Positions 1-8,195 of a stretch of 64,000 nucleotides of DNA are shown here, one piece after another. Under the pieces are notes generated by a model. That model saw only the letters and a program-made list of their open reading frames with translations. It made no database searches and was not told where the DNA came from. The stretch lies in contig NC_007516.1 of assembly GCF_000012625.1 (NCBI RefSeq), positions 1,860,001-1,924,000 of the forward strand, read 5' to 3'. Origin of the DNA: Synechococcus sp. CC9605. Its GTDB lineage: Bacteria; Cyanobacteriota; Cyanobacteriia; PCC-6307; Cyanobiaceae. Position 1 is the first letter of the stretch. Every line of letters starts with the position of its first letter. Both the position numbers and the translations under genes were made by a program.

Positions 1-205
1 CACCAGACATCAGATATCGAAATCCAATACGGATCCCGATAAAGAACAGCATGATCTGCAACGGATTAATCAGACTCTCCCAAGAGCCAACTGAGCTACT
101 GGTTGATTTCCGATCGTTCTCATAGGCCGCGAGAGCAAGGATTGTCGAAATCTGTCTCGCCATTGCAGCCAAAAATCTTCTAAGAAAGATCATAATATTA
201 TCCAT
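1..205 (-). CDS. ABC-2 type polysaccharide export permease, N-terminal part (truncated by window edge)
   Basis: Partial gene running off the left edge; about 68 N-terminal residues are visible from an ATG at 205-203, with a second in-frame ATG at 193. The visible part has a basic N-terminus, then 'NPLQIMLFFIGIRIGFRYL', which fits the first membrane span of KpsM/Wzm-type permeases. It begins 2 nt after the stop of the ATPase-like gene upstream (208-993), so the two are likely one operon encoding membrane and cytoplasmic parts of a capsule or polysaccharide exporter. The family call leans on that neighbour and on weak local similarity; most of the protein is not visible. Confidence 0.45.
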   Translation of the reverse strand, partial: MDNIMIFLRRFLAAMARQISTILALAAYENDRKSTSSSVGSWESLINPLQIMLFFIGIRIGFRYLMSG

Positions 206-207
206 GC

Positions 208-993
208 TTAAATATCCATTGCATCATCAGTGGAGTCTGAATTGCTCAAATTTAAGTCAACCTCAAAGCTATCATCTTCAGATTCTAATACACTGGAACC
301 CTCTAGGTTTTGATCTGCCCACTGGATGGCATCTGCAAGAGGGCCCAAAAAGAGAATTTGACCTAGAGGACCCAGAACCAGGCCATCTGTACAGAATTCG
401 CGCTGGAACTGAACATTCGCCGAAGTAGAAAAAAGCATTTTTCCCTCGATCTGCCTCAACAACAACTCTTTAAGCGGCTTGGCAGGCTTGGACATTAAAA
501 ATCTTGTCTTAGGGATTAAATAGCAGTCGAATGAAAAAATTACAGACAAGGCTAAACTGAAGAAATCCTTCTGGTCTCTTGAAAGCTCCTTAATTACAAG
601 GCCTGGCTCAATACCAGTATCTGACAAGATGTTCCAAAATTTATCAATGCTGACGAGAGATTGGTCAAGACAATCGTTGTAGACGGTCGATAGAAAGCTG
701 AAAGCATGGGAAACCCGCAGCTTTCTATCCAATCCTCCATCTCCTCCAACAGGCCAGCCAATCACACTGTTACCAACAATTTGACCTGTCACTGGTGAAA
801 CAAGGCCAGACATAGATGCAATCAACTGATAACGAAGAAAAGAATTGTTCGTAATAATTGCAATCCTCTTTCTACTATCACAAACCCAGTTCCAAGGAGT
901 TTCAAACGAAATCTGGGGGTTCGACTTATCGCAGCGGAGTGAGAAATCTTGGAACCTCAACACTGGGTTAATTGAAGCTGTCACTACTACCAC
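208..993 (-). CDS. KpsT/Wzt-like ABC ATPase-family protein with lost catalytic motifs
   Basis: 261 aa, GTG start. Its layout follows capsule-export ATPases such as KpsT: an N-terminal strand region, a 'GWPVGGDGG' segment (residues 79-87) matching the KpsT 'WPVGLAGG' region, then a helical region and a C-terminal ATPase lobe. However, the Walker A position (about 45-56, 'AIITNNSFLRYQ') has no GxxGxGK[S/T], the signature position (137-141) reads LSRDQ instead of SSGM/LSGGQ, and the Walker B end (157-162) reads CYLIPK with no Asp-Glu. It therefore cannot hydrolyse ATP in the usual way. The C-terminus is acidic. Probably co-transcribed with the permease fragment at 205-1. The frame is open, so it looks like a diverged protein and not a recent pseudogene. 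Confidence 0.6.
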   Translation of the reverse strand: MVVVTASINPVLRFQDFSLRCDKSNPQISFETPWNWVCDSRKRIAIITNNSFLRYQLIASMSGLVSPVTGQIVGNSVIGWPVGGDGGLDRKLRVSHAFSFLSTVYNDCLDQSLVSIDKFWNILSDTGIEPGLVIKELSRDQKDFFSLALSVIFSFDCYLIPKTRFLMSKPAKPLKELLLRQIEGKMLFSTSANVQFQREFCTDGLVLGPLGQILFLGPLADAIQWADQNLEGSSVLESEDDSFEVDLNLSNSDSTDDAMDI

Positions 994-1050
994 TAAACCA
1001 GGTGGGGAGAGATTTTGTTTGTGAACATACCACCATCAAACAAAGCAGCT

Positions 1051-1599
1051 TTATGGGTGACGTGCAATCCAATTAAGTGCACCTTTCCTTAATCCAGTGC
1101 GGCACCGCTTTTCCAAGCGATCCGTCACCAAACGCAGTGCGACATCTCCGGTGCGTTGCATCAGCCGCTCCGGTACGAGTGCCCCTGCTCCCCTCGGAGA
1201 CAGTTCAAGGCTGAGATCAGCCTTAGCCATCAGCCGTTCCTGCTCGGGACGAATCCAGGCCTGGCACTGGAACTGCACAAGATCCTGAAAGCGCCCAAGG
1301 CCATGAATCGTGCAGTGCTCAAAAAGAATGGTGAGTTGGTCGCCATCCCAGCTAGAGCGGAACACCACCTCAGGCTGCAGCTGAAAATTCAACAACTGAT
1401 ACGGCCGGGATGCATAAAGGAAGCGGCCATCCGCGAGCCGCTCCACCTTTTTGCGGTTCAACAGAGCCTTCAGTGGGCGCCCAGGCTGCGCCAGGTAGCC
1501 CTGCAACTGAGGCAAGGATGCATCAGGCACCAGTACATCGATGCCATGGGAGCGGTGAACCTGCACCGAAAACCACCGAAACAGTTGCTGCGGAACCAT
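1051..1599 (-). CDS. DUF1997 family protein
   Basis: 182 aa, ATG start. Matches the DUF1997 family found in cyanobacteria and plastid-bearing plants: the N-terminal 'YLAQPGRPLKALL' segment, the central 'YQLLNFQLQPEV' strand, an 'HCTIHGLG' strand and the C-terminal 'RTGDVALRLVTDRLEKR' helix. No signal peptide or membrane span is visible. The function is unknown. The start codon is 63 nt from the divergent fumC start at 1663, so the two probably share a control region. Confidence 0.7.
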   Translation of the reverse strand: MVPQQLFRWFSVQVHRSHGIDVLVPDASLPQLQGYLAQPGRPLKALLNRKKVERLADGRFLYASRPYQLLNFQLQPEVVFRSSWDGDQLTILFEHCTIHGLGRFQDLVQFQCQAWIRPEQERLMAKADLSLELSPRGAGALVPERLMQRTGDVALRLVTDRLEKRCRTGLRKGALNWIARHP

Positions 1600-1662
1600 G
1601 GCACGACCAACGGACAGTGATCACGGATGATCGAAGCATCACTCGATCGCGCCGAAGATCAG

Positions 1663-3060
1663 ATGACGCAGCCATTCAGGATTGAAACCGACAGCCTGGG
1701 TGGCATTGAGGTGGCGTCCGAAGCTCTCTGGGGAGCCCAGACCCAGCGCTCGCTTCAGAACTTCGCCATCAGCGACGAACGAATCCCGCTCGAGATCATC
1801 CAGGCTCTGGCCTGGATCAAGCGCTCCTGCGCCACGGTGAACGGCCAGCATGGGCTCCTGAGCTCTCAACAGGTTGAACTGATCTGCACGGCGGCCGATG
1901 CGATTGCCGCTGGCCAGCACAACAATCAGTTCCCGCTGCGGGTCTGGCAGACCGGAAGCGGGACCCAGACCAACATGAACGTCAACGAGGTGATCAGCAA
2001 TCTGGCGTCTCAGGCTTCAGGCACCGCCCTCGGCAGCCACAGCCCAGTGCACCCGAATGACCACGTCAATCGATCGCAGTCCACCAATGATGTGTTTCCC
2101 GCGGCCATCCACGTTGCCGCGGCCAAGCACCTGAAGGAGGGACTGCTGCCGGCGCTCGATGCCCTGGTGCAGTCCTTGGATACCAATGCCCAGGCCTGGA
2201 TGCCGATAATCAAGATTGGCCGCACCCATCTGCAGGATGCTGTGCCCCTGCGTCTTGGTGATGAAGTGGGCGCCTGGCGGGATCAACTCAAACAAGCCCA
2301 GGCATGGCTGGAAGGCTGTCTGGTGAGCCTCGGCGACCTCCCGCTTGGGGGCACCGCAGTCGGCACAGGGTTGAACACGCCACCGGGCTTCCGTCATGCC
2401 GTAGCGGAAGAGCTGAGCCGGGTCGCTGGCGTCGAGGTTCGTCCCGCTGAGAACCTCTTCGCGGTGATGGCCGGCCATGACGCCCTCGTCCATGCGATGG
2501 GCCAACTGCGCCTGCTGGCGGTGGCCCTGCTCCGCATCGCTAACGACGTGCGTCTGCTGGCATGCGGCCCTCGAGCTGGGCTAGGCGAGTTGCAGCTGCC
2601 CGCAAATGAACCCGGCAGCTCGATTATGCCGGGGAAAATCAATCCCACCCAGTGCGAGTCCATGGCCATGGTCTGCACCCAGGTGATCGGGCTCGATGGC
2701 GCCGTGGCAGCCGCCGGAGCAGGCGGCCATCTGCAGATGAATGTCTACAAGCCCTTGATCGGCTTCAACCTGCTGCAGTCGATCCGCATGCTCAAGGACG
2801 CCATGACCAGCTACCGCCAGAACCTGGTGGAGGGCTTGGAGCCAGATCGCGAGCAAATTCAGCGGTTCGTCGATCGCTCCCTGATGCTGGTCACCGCCTT
2901 AACCCCGAGCATCGGTTACGAGAAGGCCAGTGCCATCGCTCAGCATGCCCACCATCAGGGGCTGACGCTGAAGCAGGCGGCCCTGGAGCTTGGCCACATC
3001 AGCGAAGCCGACTTTGATCAGCAGGTGAATCCCGGCGCCATGGCCGCTCCAGAGGCCTGA
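1663..3060 (+). CDS. fumC: Fumarate hydratase, class II
   Basis: 465 aa. Interconverts fumarate and L-malate in the partial TCA cycle, as a soluble homotetramer. The N-terminus 'RIETDSLGG' and 'WGAQTQRSLQNF' match class II fumarases, and the superfamily signature GSSIMPGKIN lies near residues 317-326. The ATG at 1663 is preferred because the family begins just before the '(R)xExDSxG' motif; an in-frame ATG at 1627 would add 12 residues that do not resemble the family. It is convergent with the helicase gene, with only 2 nt between the stop codons. It complements the sdhCAB operon at 50.4 kb, which makes fumarate. Confidence 0.95.
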   Translation: MTQPFRIETDSLGGIEVASEALWGAQTQRSLQNFAISDERIPLEIIQALAWIKRSCATVNGQHGLLSSQQVELICTAADAIAAGQHNNQFPLRVWQTGSGTQTNMNVNEVISNLASQASGTALGSHSPVHPNDHVNRSQSTNDVFPAAIHVAAAKHLKEGLLPALDALVQSLDTNAQAWMPIIKIGRTHLQDAVPLRLGDEVGAWRDQLKQAQAWLEGCLVSLGDLPLGGTAVGTGLNTPPGFRHAVAEELSRVAGVEVRPAENLFAVMAGHDALVHAMGQLRLLAVALLRIANDVRLLACGPRAGLGELQLPANEPGSSIMPGKINPTQCESMAMVCTQVIGLDGAVAAAGAGGHLQMNVYKPLIGFNLLQSIRMLKDAMTSYRQNLVEGLEPDREQIQRFVDRSLMLVTALTPSIGYEKASAIAQHAHHQGLTLKQAALELGHISEADFDQQVNPGAMAAPEA

Positions 3061-3062
3061 AC

Positions 3063-5837
3063 TCATGCCGCCCGCTCCGTTGCCGGGTTCAGCGCAGCGG
3101 AGGCCGGCACCAGATCCTCGGCTTCAGCCACGGGGAAGCGGTTGATCGCTTTCAGCGCCTGACGGGCATGGCTGCGCAGTTGCTCGCTAATTGCTTCGCA
3201 GTAGGGCACCTGGGCAAGGAGGTCCACGGTGCGGCGCATGATCCGAACCACATCGCCCTCGTCCAGGGAGGTGTTGGCGATCAGATCGCTCCAGGACGTT
3301 CCCCGCGCCCAGGCATCCACAAGGCCCATAAGCTCAGGTTCCCACCAGGCCGGCACCACCACACCGGCGCGTTCCTGGGCCCGCAGCAGCTCGCGACGCA
3401 GACCCGAAAGATCCTGCAGGGCTTCCTCCGCTGCAGCAGGTGGCGGGAAGCCACTCCACAGGTCGGGGCGGTTCACCTCGGTGCTGATCGCCTCGAACAC
3501 CGCCGCCAGGTCGGGGGGGGAGAGGTCATCGAGATGGCCACTCATCAGCGCCAGCCCGAGCCAGAGTTCGTTGTCGCCCCGCAAGGCAGCAACGGTGCGG
3601 CCGATCTCCGTGGGATCCAGCTCATCGAGACATCCGAAGTGCTGCAGGATATCCATCAAGGCCAGGAAGGTTTCCCAGTGGCGGTTGGCCCGCTGATGCA
3701 GCTGCTGCTGCCGTTCAGCGATCTCCAGCTCCAGATCTTCCATGCGACGGCGGTGCTTCTTCAGCTGTTTGCGATCTCCCCAGCGATGGGCCGGATGCTG
3801 CTCCTGCTCCTGTTCGAGATCCCGCACCAGCCGGGCCTGGGTCAACACCTCCCCAGCCAGGTCGTATTGCGGGGTGGTCATGTCATGGCGCCGGGCCATG
3901 TGGGCCACGGCTAACGCCAAACCACCACTGGCCTGATCGCCATGGCGCAACTCACCGGAGCGGGACAGCTCCGGGACCTCGAGCCCATCCACCTGCAGGC
4001 AACTGAGCTCCGCATGGATGCTCACCACCGCCTGACAGGGCACCAGGATCCAGACGTTTTCATCGGTCAGGCAGAGCAGCAGCGGGAACTGACCAGGCCC
4101 CTTCACCTTCTCGACGATAACCGCGGGCGCGACGCGCCCCCGCAGCTGCGGGGATTTGAGGCTGACCAGGGTGCCGGTGCTGGCGAACTGCAGGGCCATC
4201 GTCAGCTCGTTGGCCAGCGTCTCCTCGGCCTGCTGCTGAAGGATGCGGAGCAAGCGCCGCTCTTCGCGGAGCCGCCCACGCATTTTTTCGTAATCCTCAA
4301 AGTCTTCCCAGGGGATGTCGCCGGCAACGCCCTCTAGCTGGCTGAGTTGCAACCGCAGCTGGGAGAGGTTGTCTTCGTCCTCCACGAGGTCCAGCCCCGC
4401 CAGATATCGGCCAAAACTGCGCTCCACCAACTCCCTGGCCTTGGCCAGATCGTGGCGCTGCAGCAGGTTGAGAACCATGCCGTAGCTGGGGGTGAACTGG
4501 CTCACCAGTGGGTCGGAGGGACTCGTCGCCAGCTGACCGGCTTCACGCACACCTTCGAACCGGCTCTGCACCGTCACGACGTAGCCCTGAGAGTCGAGAC
4601 CACGCCGCCCGGCCCGGCCGGCCATCTGCAGGAACTCACTGCCCATGAGCGGGCGATGCCCCCGCTCGGTGCGCTTGGACATGGCCGCGATCACAGTGCT
4701 GCGGGCCGGCATGTTGATGCCGGCCGCAAGGGTCTCGGTCGCAAAGACCACTTTCACCAGTCCCTGCTGGAACAGCTCCTCGATCAACTCCTTCCAGGCC
4801 GGAAGAACACCAGCGTGGTGGGCAGCGATGCCCCGCAGCAGAGCGTCGGCGTGGATTCCATCCCGCACAGCCTCGGGGTTGTCGTTGCTGTAGGCCGTCA
4901 AGCGCGCCTTGATCCGCGCCTGCTCCTGCTTGCTGACCAGACACTGCACCCCCAGATCCCGAACCGCCTTGTCGCAGCCACGGCGACTGAAGATGAAATA
5001 GATGCCAGGGAGCATCTGCCGCTCGGCCATCTGGGCCACAACAAAGGTGATTGGTGGTGGTTCCGGCTGCGTCGGTCTCTGGGAACGCCCTTTGCGCTTG
5101 TGCCCTTTGGGAGCGCGCCAGACCTTGCAGTTGGGATGCAATCCCGTGCCGGCATCGTTGAGCAGTGGGTGCAGCCCCTTGGCGCTGCAGAAGCTGAACT
5201 GCAGTGGCACCGGCCGGTGGTCACTCATCACCAAGGTGGTCGGACCATGGACCTTATCGATCCAGTCGGTCAGCTGACCTGCATTGGCCACGGTGGCGGA
5301 GAGCGCGACCAGCTGCACCGTGGGTGGGGAGTGAATGATCGACTCCTCCCAGACCGTGCCGCGTTGGGAATCGTTCATGTAGTGACACTCATCGAGCACC
5401 ACCGCTTCCACATCAGTCAGGGGATCGTCGTGCTCATCCGCCTCGGCGTAGAGCATGTTTCGGAAGATCTCCGTGGTCATCACAACGATGGAGGCCTCGC
5501 GATTCACGCTGAGGTCACCGGTCATCAACCCCACGTTCTCGGCACCGAACTGATCGCGGAAATCACGCAGCTTCTGGTTGGACAGAGCCTTCAGCGGCGT
5601 GGTGTAAAAGACCTTCTGGTCGTGGGCCAGAGCACGATGAATGGCGTATTCACCGATCAGGGTTTTGCCGGATCCTGTGGGCGCACTCACCACGACCGAA
5701 TGTCCCTGGTTGAGGGCATCCATGGCCTCCAGCTGGAAATCATCCAGCGGGAAGGGAAAGATTTCCGAGGGATTCAGTGGGGCACTGCGATCGACATCGG
5801 GCTCGGATCGGGGCGTGGCCGGTGTCGATTGGTTCAT
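3063..5837 (-). CDS. Ski2-like DEAD/DEAH-box RNA helicase with DSHCT domain
   Basis: 924 aa from the ATG at 5837; the preceding TTG gives one more residue. An ATP-dependent superfamily 2 helicase of the Ski2/Mtr4 group. Walker A APTGSGKT lies at about 52-59, the DECH box at about 149-152 and SAT at about 180-182. Motif V 'ATETLAAGINMPA' and motif VI 'QMAGRAGRRG' follow. The C-terminal third is helical and matches the DSHCT domain. The bacterial role is probably RNA processing or turnover, inferred from the eukaryotic relatives. It stands alone, convergent with fumC and divergent from the small-ORF region above 5.9 kb. Confidence 0.85.
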   Translation of the reverse strand: MNQSTPATPRSEPDVDRSAPLNPSEIFPFPLDDFQLEAMDALNQGHSVVVSAPTGSGKTLIGEYAIHRALAHDQKVFYTTPLKALSNQKLRDFRDQFGAENVGLMTGDLSVNREASIVVMTTEIFRNMLYAEADEHDDPLTDVEAVVLDECHYMNDSQRGTVWEESIIHSPPTVQLVALSATVANAGQLTDWIDKVHGPTTLVMSDHRPVPLQFSFCSAKGLHPLLNDAGTGLHPNCKVWRAPKGHKRKGRSQRPTQPEPPPITFVVAQMAERQMLPGIYFIFSRRGCDKAVRDLGVQCLVSKQEQARIKARLTAYSNDNPEAVRDGIHADALLRGIAAHHAGVLPAWKELIEELFQQGLVKVVFATETLAAGINMPARSTVIAAMSKRTERGHRPLMGSEFLQMAGRAGRRGLDSQGYVVTVQSRFEGVREAGQLATSPSDPLVSQFTPSYGMVLNLLQRHDLAKARELVERSFGRYLAGLDLVEDEDNLSQLRLQLSQLEGVAGDIPWEDFEDYEKMRGRLREERRLLRILQQQAEETLANELTMALQFASTGTLVSLKSPQLRGRVAPAVIVEKVKGPGQFPLLLCLTDENVWILVPCQAVVSIHAELSCLQVDGLEVPELSRSGELRHGDQASGGLALAVAHMARRHDMTTPQYDLAGEVLTQARLVRDLEQEQEQHPAHRWGDRKQLKKHRRRMEDLELEIAERQQQLHQRANRHWETFLALMDILQHFGCLDELDPTEIGRTVAALRGDNELWLGLALMSGHLDDLSPPDLAAVFEAISTEVNRPDLWSGFPPPAAAEEALQDLSGLRRELLRAQERAGVVVPAWWEPELMGLVDAWARGTSWSDLIANTSLDEGDVVRIMRRTVDLLAQVPYCEAISEQLRSHARQALKAINRFPVAEAEDLVPASAALNPATERAA

Positions 5838-5946
5838 CAAATGATCTTAAGGAGCCTGGCTGAGCACTCTTTTCAAACAAGCGATAAGACACGCCAATGC
5901 AATCAATCAGATGTGCCGACCTCCTTTGACGGAACCGAGGCAAATC

Positions 5947-6057
5947 ATGAAAAGTGGCAACGGGAATGCTTCGAGCCTTGGTGAGCCCACCGGGGCTTTT
6001 TTTGTGCCTGCCTCTACTGCTGAGAAGGGTGACAGGGGCACTGCGCCAGTGCCATGA
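5947..6057 (+). CDS. Candidate 36-aa small ORF containing a terminator-like hairpin
   Basis: ATG at 5947 is preceded by GAGG with a 6-nt gap, a good ribosome-binding site. The 36 codons run to TGA at 6055-6057; the product starts MKSGNGNASSLGE and shows no domain. A strong intrinsic-terminator hairpin (5983-6003) lies inside the frame, which argues that the transcript is instead a short non-coding RNA or leader ending there. Both readings are possible; no homologue is recognised. Confidence 0.25.
   Translation: MKSGNGNASSLGEPTGAFFVPASTAEKGDRGTAPVP
5983..6003 (+). terminator. Rho-independent terminator, plus strand, no upstream gene assigned
   Basis: A stem AGCCC (5984-5988) pairs with GGGCT (5993-5997) around a 4-nt loop, followed by an uninterrupted run of seven T (5997-6003). 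This is a textbook intrinsic terminator reading rightwards. The gene to its left (helicase) is on the other strand, so the terminated transcript must start between about 5840 and 5980. Confidence 0.6.
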
Positions 6058-6081
6058 CAGAGGGGTTTAGCGCTACTAACT

Positions 6082-6324
6082 GTGATCAGCACTCAGCTCA
6101 CCAAGCCGCGGCCGGCTGAAGACACCCTGATCGATGCTCTGAGGGGCTGCCGCGACGTGAAGGAGCTGAAGGCCCTCGAACAACGCCTGGCATCCACCAC
6201 CGATGCGCCACCGCTGTTCACCTGGATCTGCGATCTGCTCGTGGCACGACGCATCTCCCGTGGCCTCGCCGCCCGCCTGCTGTTCGAACTTCACGACGGG
6301 GGCTCGATTAGAGCGACCGACTAA
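6082..6324 (+). CDS. Small conserved hypothetical protein
   Basis: 80 aa, GTG start. Predicted soluble and mostly helical ('DALRGCRDVKELKALEQRLAS', 'ISRGLAARLLFELHDGG'). No domain recognised and no catalytic motif seen. The composition matches typical coding sequence of the window. It stands alone between the helicase and a 400-bp non-coding stretch. Confidence 0.55.
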   Translation: MISTQLTKPRPAEDTLIDALRGCRDVKELKALEQRLASTTDAPPLFTWICDLLVARRISRGLAARLLFELHDGGSIRATD

Positions 6325-6740
6325 GGCCAGCGACGCCTCCAGACGGCGGCACGGGCCGAGATGAGCACCTTGGATGTGACCAGGTCGGTACTGCACACCT
6401 GGGAGTGCTTCAACAACCAAAACTCGGTCGATCAGCTCCAACCGCTATGTCTAACCAGAAGCATTAAAAAATAAGGAGGTGCGCCCACCCATCCATGCCG
6501 ACCGCCTTGCTAGGCCTGCTTCGACGTGGTGCTGGCCGAAAAGTTGGATGAATCCTTTCCGGTATGGCGCCGCTCCACCGGCAACCACTTCACGGGTCCC
6601 CACCATCGACCAGGAGGCCAGGGAATCAGACTGGATGTATGGAGCGGGAACGCCAAACGCCACCTTTACGGGAATGCGCCTGGCGTCGATACAGCAGGCC
6701 ATAAACCCCAGGCCGAGGTCTGAGTTTGTTAGTCAATACG
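6325..6740. other. Intergenic stretch without a convincing gene
   Basis: About 416 bp. Frames here are open but have no recognisable protein features. The only short frame with an ATG in a plausible position (6361-6474, 37 codons, ending just before TAAGGAGGTG) has no recognisable product. An AAGGAGGTG sequence at about 6473-6481 looks like a ribosome-binding site, but the ATG 13 nt beyond it (6494) opens a frame of only 18 codons. It could be the remains of a lost gene. Confidence 0.4.
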
Positions 6741-6851
6741 TCAGACGATCTCTTTACGGCCAGCCTTGATTTTCTCTTTGGCCGTAATGAGGCCATAGAC
6801 GAGCAAGCCGAGAAGAGCAATGTTCACACCGATGAAGAACATCATGTCCAT
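6741..6851 (-). CDS. 36-aa single-pass membrane protein
   Basis: A short frame from ATG (6851-6849) to TGA (6743-6741). The product begins MDMMFFIGVNIALLGLLVYG, a clear membrane helix (about residues 4-22), followed by a strongly basic tail 'KEKIKAGRKEIV'. The size and topology recall the tiny accessory subunits of photosynthetic or respiratory complexes, but it does not match any such subunit I know (PsbX, PsaM, PetN, Psb30). It is isolated, with no co-directional neighbour close by. Confidence 0.6.
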   Translation of the reverse strand: MDMMFFIGVNIALLGLLVYGLITAKEKIKAGRKEIV

Positions 6852-7016
6852 GGTGTTGTGGCGACTTGACCCGTGATAGTCCGGGATCGCATGGGGGCCT
6901 ACCCGTCAGAAGACTCATTAATCGTGAGGAGAGGAGGCAGCCGTTGCCTCAACTGGAAAGCAGTGCACCACACTGGTAGGGCGAAACGGTGGCGGGATGA
7001 AATGGCTACTCCCTTC

Positions 7017-7202
7017 TTAGTCGGATGCTCTCAAGACACGATCCAGCCAGCGAGTCAGATTCTTGAAAGAGCAACCTTTCCGAGTGATCTTGGCCTTGGG
7101 AACGCACATTGCGTGTACAGCTGAGCCAGCCGTGTACTTCGCAGCAACTTCAGATAGTTCGATTGTCTTCCCGCAAACGCGGCAAGGGAGTTTTTTGACC
7201 AA
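7017..7202 (-). CDS. Small Cys-rich putative zinc-binding protein
   Basis: 61 aa, TTG start; an in-frame stop just upstream leaves no ATG option. 'CRVCGK' near the N-terminus and 'HAMC' about 22 residues later form a possible CxxC...HxxC metal site. The rest is basic. Probably a small zinc-ribbon protein; function unknown. Confidence 0.4.
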   Translation of the reverse strand: MVKKLPCRVCGKTIELSEVAAKYTAGSAVHAMCVPKAKITRKGCSFKNLTRWLDRVLRASD

Positions 7203-7495
7203 GCAGGGATGCCTTTAGCCCTGTTGTAAGTGGTAGCCCTACGACGTTCAAAAAAGCCAGTTGTCGATACCGGCGTCACCAATTGGGTGACCACTGATCC
7301 AGTGACTCAGATGATCCCCGGGTTCAACGTTGACCTCGGCCTTTTGCCGGCTACGCCAGCTCGTAGAGGTTCATGGGTCTACGAGAGCCAAGCAGAAGCT
7401 GCAAAAGAAGGCGATCAGGTCTTGGCTGGAGGTAGGCATAGAGGCTCGAGAACGAGCACAATACGAAATGTAACGAATGCTTGCAGTGTGGCCGC

Positions 7496-7669
7496 ATGGG
7501 TCATTTCGGAAAGCCTTCAGCGAACCTCGCATCCTTGGGTGGCAGCGTGATCGCTGCTGTCATCACTTCGGCTGTCTTTCTTAGCGACTCCAACGCTGGT
7601 GACTGCCCACGCAGCAAGTCAGCTGAAGCAACCTCCATAGAGACTCACCAGAAAGCTGACGAAAACTGA
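7496..7669 (+). CDS. Possible small exported protein
   Basis: 57 aa from ATG 7496; TTG 7481 is an alternative. A hydrophobic segment 'GGSVIAAVITSAVFL' is followed by 'SNAGDC', so the start could act as a signal peptide or anchor. No homology recognised. It lies in a region of low coding density, and the evidence is only the hydrophobic stretch and the open frame. Confidence 0.25.
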   Translation: MGHFGKPSANLASLGGSVIAAVITSAVFLSDSNAGDCPRSKSAEATSIETHQKADEN

Positions 7670-7684
7670 AGTCGAGGCCTGACG

Positions 7685-7882
7685 ATGTCTATTGATGCCC
7701 GATGCCAGGAAGAGCAATCAGCCGCTGATCGCATGTTCATGGACTTCAAATACACCCGCCCTGGCTCGAAAGAGCAGTTACAGGCCTTAGCCACTCTGAG
7801 CTTCCTAATAGGAATGTGGGCCGACTTCCTCACGGCCGAAGAGAAAAGAATGGATCAAGTTTTGGCCCTAGAAGGCCGCTGA
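7685..7882 (+). CDS. Small hypothetical protein
   Basis: 65 aa, ATG start. A charged N-terminal half ('QEEQSAADRMFMDFKY') precedes a moderately hydrophobic stretch 'LATLSFLIGMWADFL' and an acidic/basic tail. It is followed 18 nt later by a GC-rich hairpin (7900-7915), as expected for a real transcription unit. No family recognised. Confidence 0.45.
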   Translation: MSIDARCQEEQSAADRMFMDFKYTRPGSKEQLQALATLSFLIGMWADFLTAEEKRMDQVLALEGR

Positions 7883-7899
7883 GCAGCAACGAAGGGAAA

Positions 7900-7915
7900 C
7901 CCCGCTCGCGCGGGG
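7900..7915. terminator. GC-rich hairpin between convergent small genes, probable terminator
   Basis: CCCCGC (7900-7905) pairs with GCGGGG (7910-7915) around TCGC. On the minus strand it is followed by GTTTCCC, on the plus strand by GCCTT, so the T-tract is weak both ways. It sits between the ends of the genes at 7685-7882 (+) and 7932-8096 (-) and could serve both. Confidence 0.5.
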
Positions 7916-7931
7916 GCCTTGGAGCGTTAAC

Positions 7932-8096
7932 TCATGCAACAGAGATGATGTGAGGCGCAGCGGGGTAGCTCGTCGGCATTGGATCTGCCTTTCCTTCGGC
8001 CATCGCTTTGGCGCGGCGGTACATCTGGCTGTTGGTAGCCCCTTGAGCTTCCATGGCAGCTGCAACCACTGCCCAGTTCTTCGTTTCGGAGGTCAT
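7932..8096 (-). CDS. 54-aa soluble hypothetical protein
   Basis: Short frame from ATG (8096-8094) to TGA (7934-7932). The product begins MTSETKNWAVVAAAMEAQG and continues with an alanine-rich helix, 'YRRAKAMAEGKADP' and a Pro/Ala-rich end. It reads like a compact helical protein. The frame ends 17 nt from the hairpin at 7900-7915. No family recognised. Confidence 0.5.
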   Translation of the reverse strand: MTSETKNWAVVAAAMEAQGATNSQMYRRAKAMAEGKADPMPTSYPAAPHIISVA

Positions 8097-8195
8097 TGAC
8101 TACAGAAAATTTCAACCCGCAAACCATCGCGAAATTGCTCCTTGTGCCGTGACGGAGGTATCCGCACAGCGGATTGCTCGCAGAAAGAGATCGAG

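Noticed and set aside
4347..5984. Long plus-strand open frame of 545 codons opposite the helicase
   Set aside because: His/Gln-rich, no domain, and wholly antisense to the helicase; a by-product of GC-rich codon use.
6451..6769. Overlapping frames on both strands between 6.45 and 6.77 kb
   Set aside because: Neither strand gives a recognisable domain, helix pattern or good start; only the 36-aa membrane protein at 6741-6851 looks real.
7230..7550. 106-codon plus-strand frame
   Set aside because: No hydrophobic core, domain or clear ribosome-binding site; its end overlaps the frame of the 57-aa candidate.
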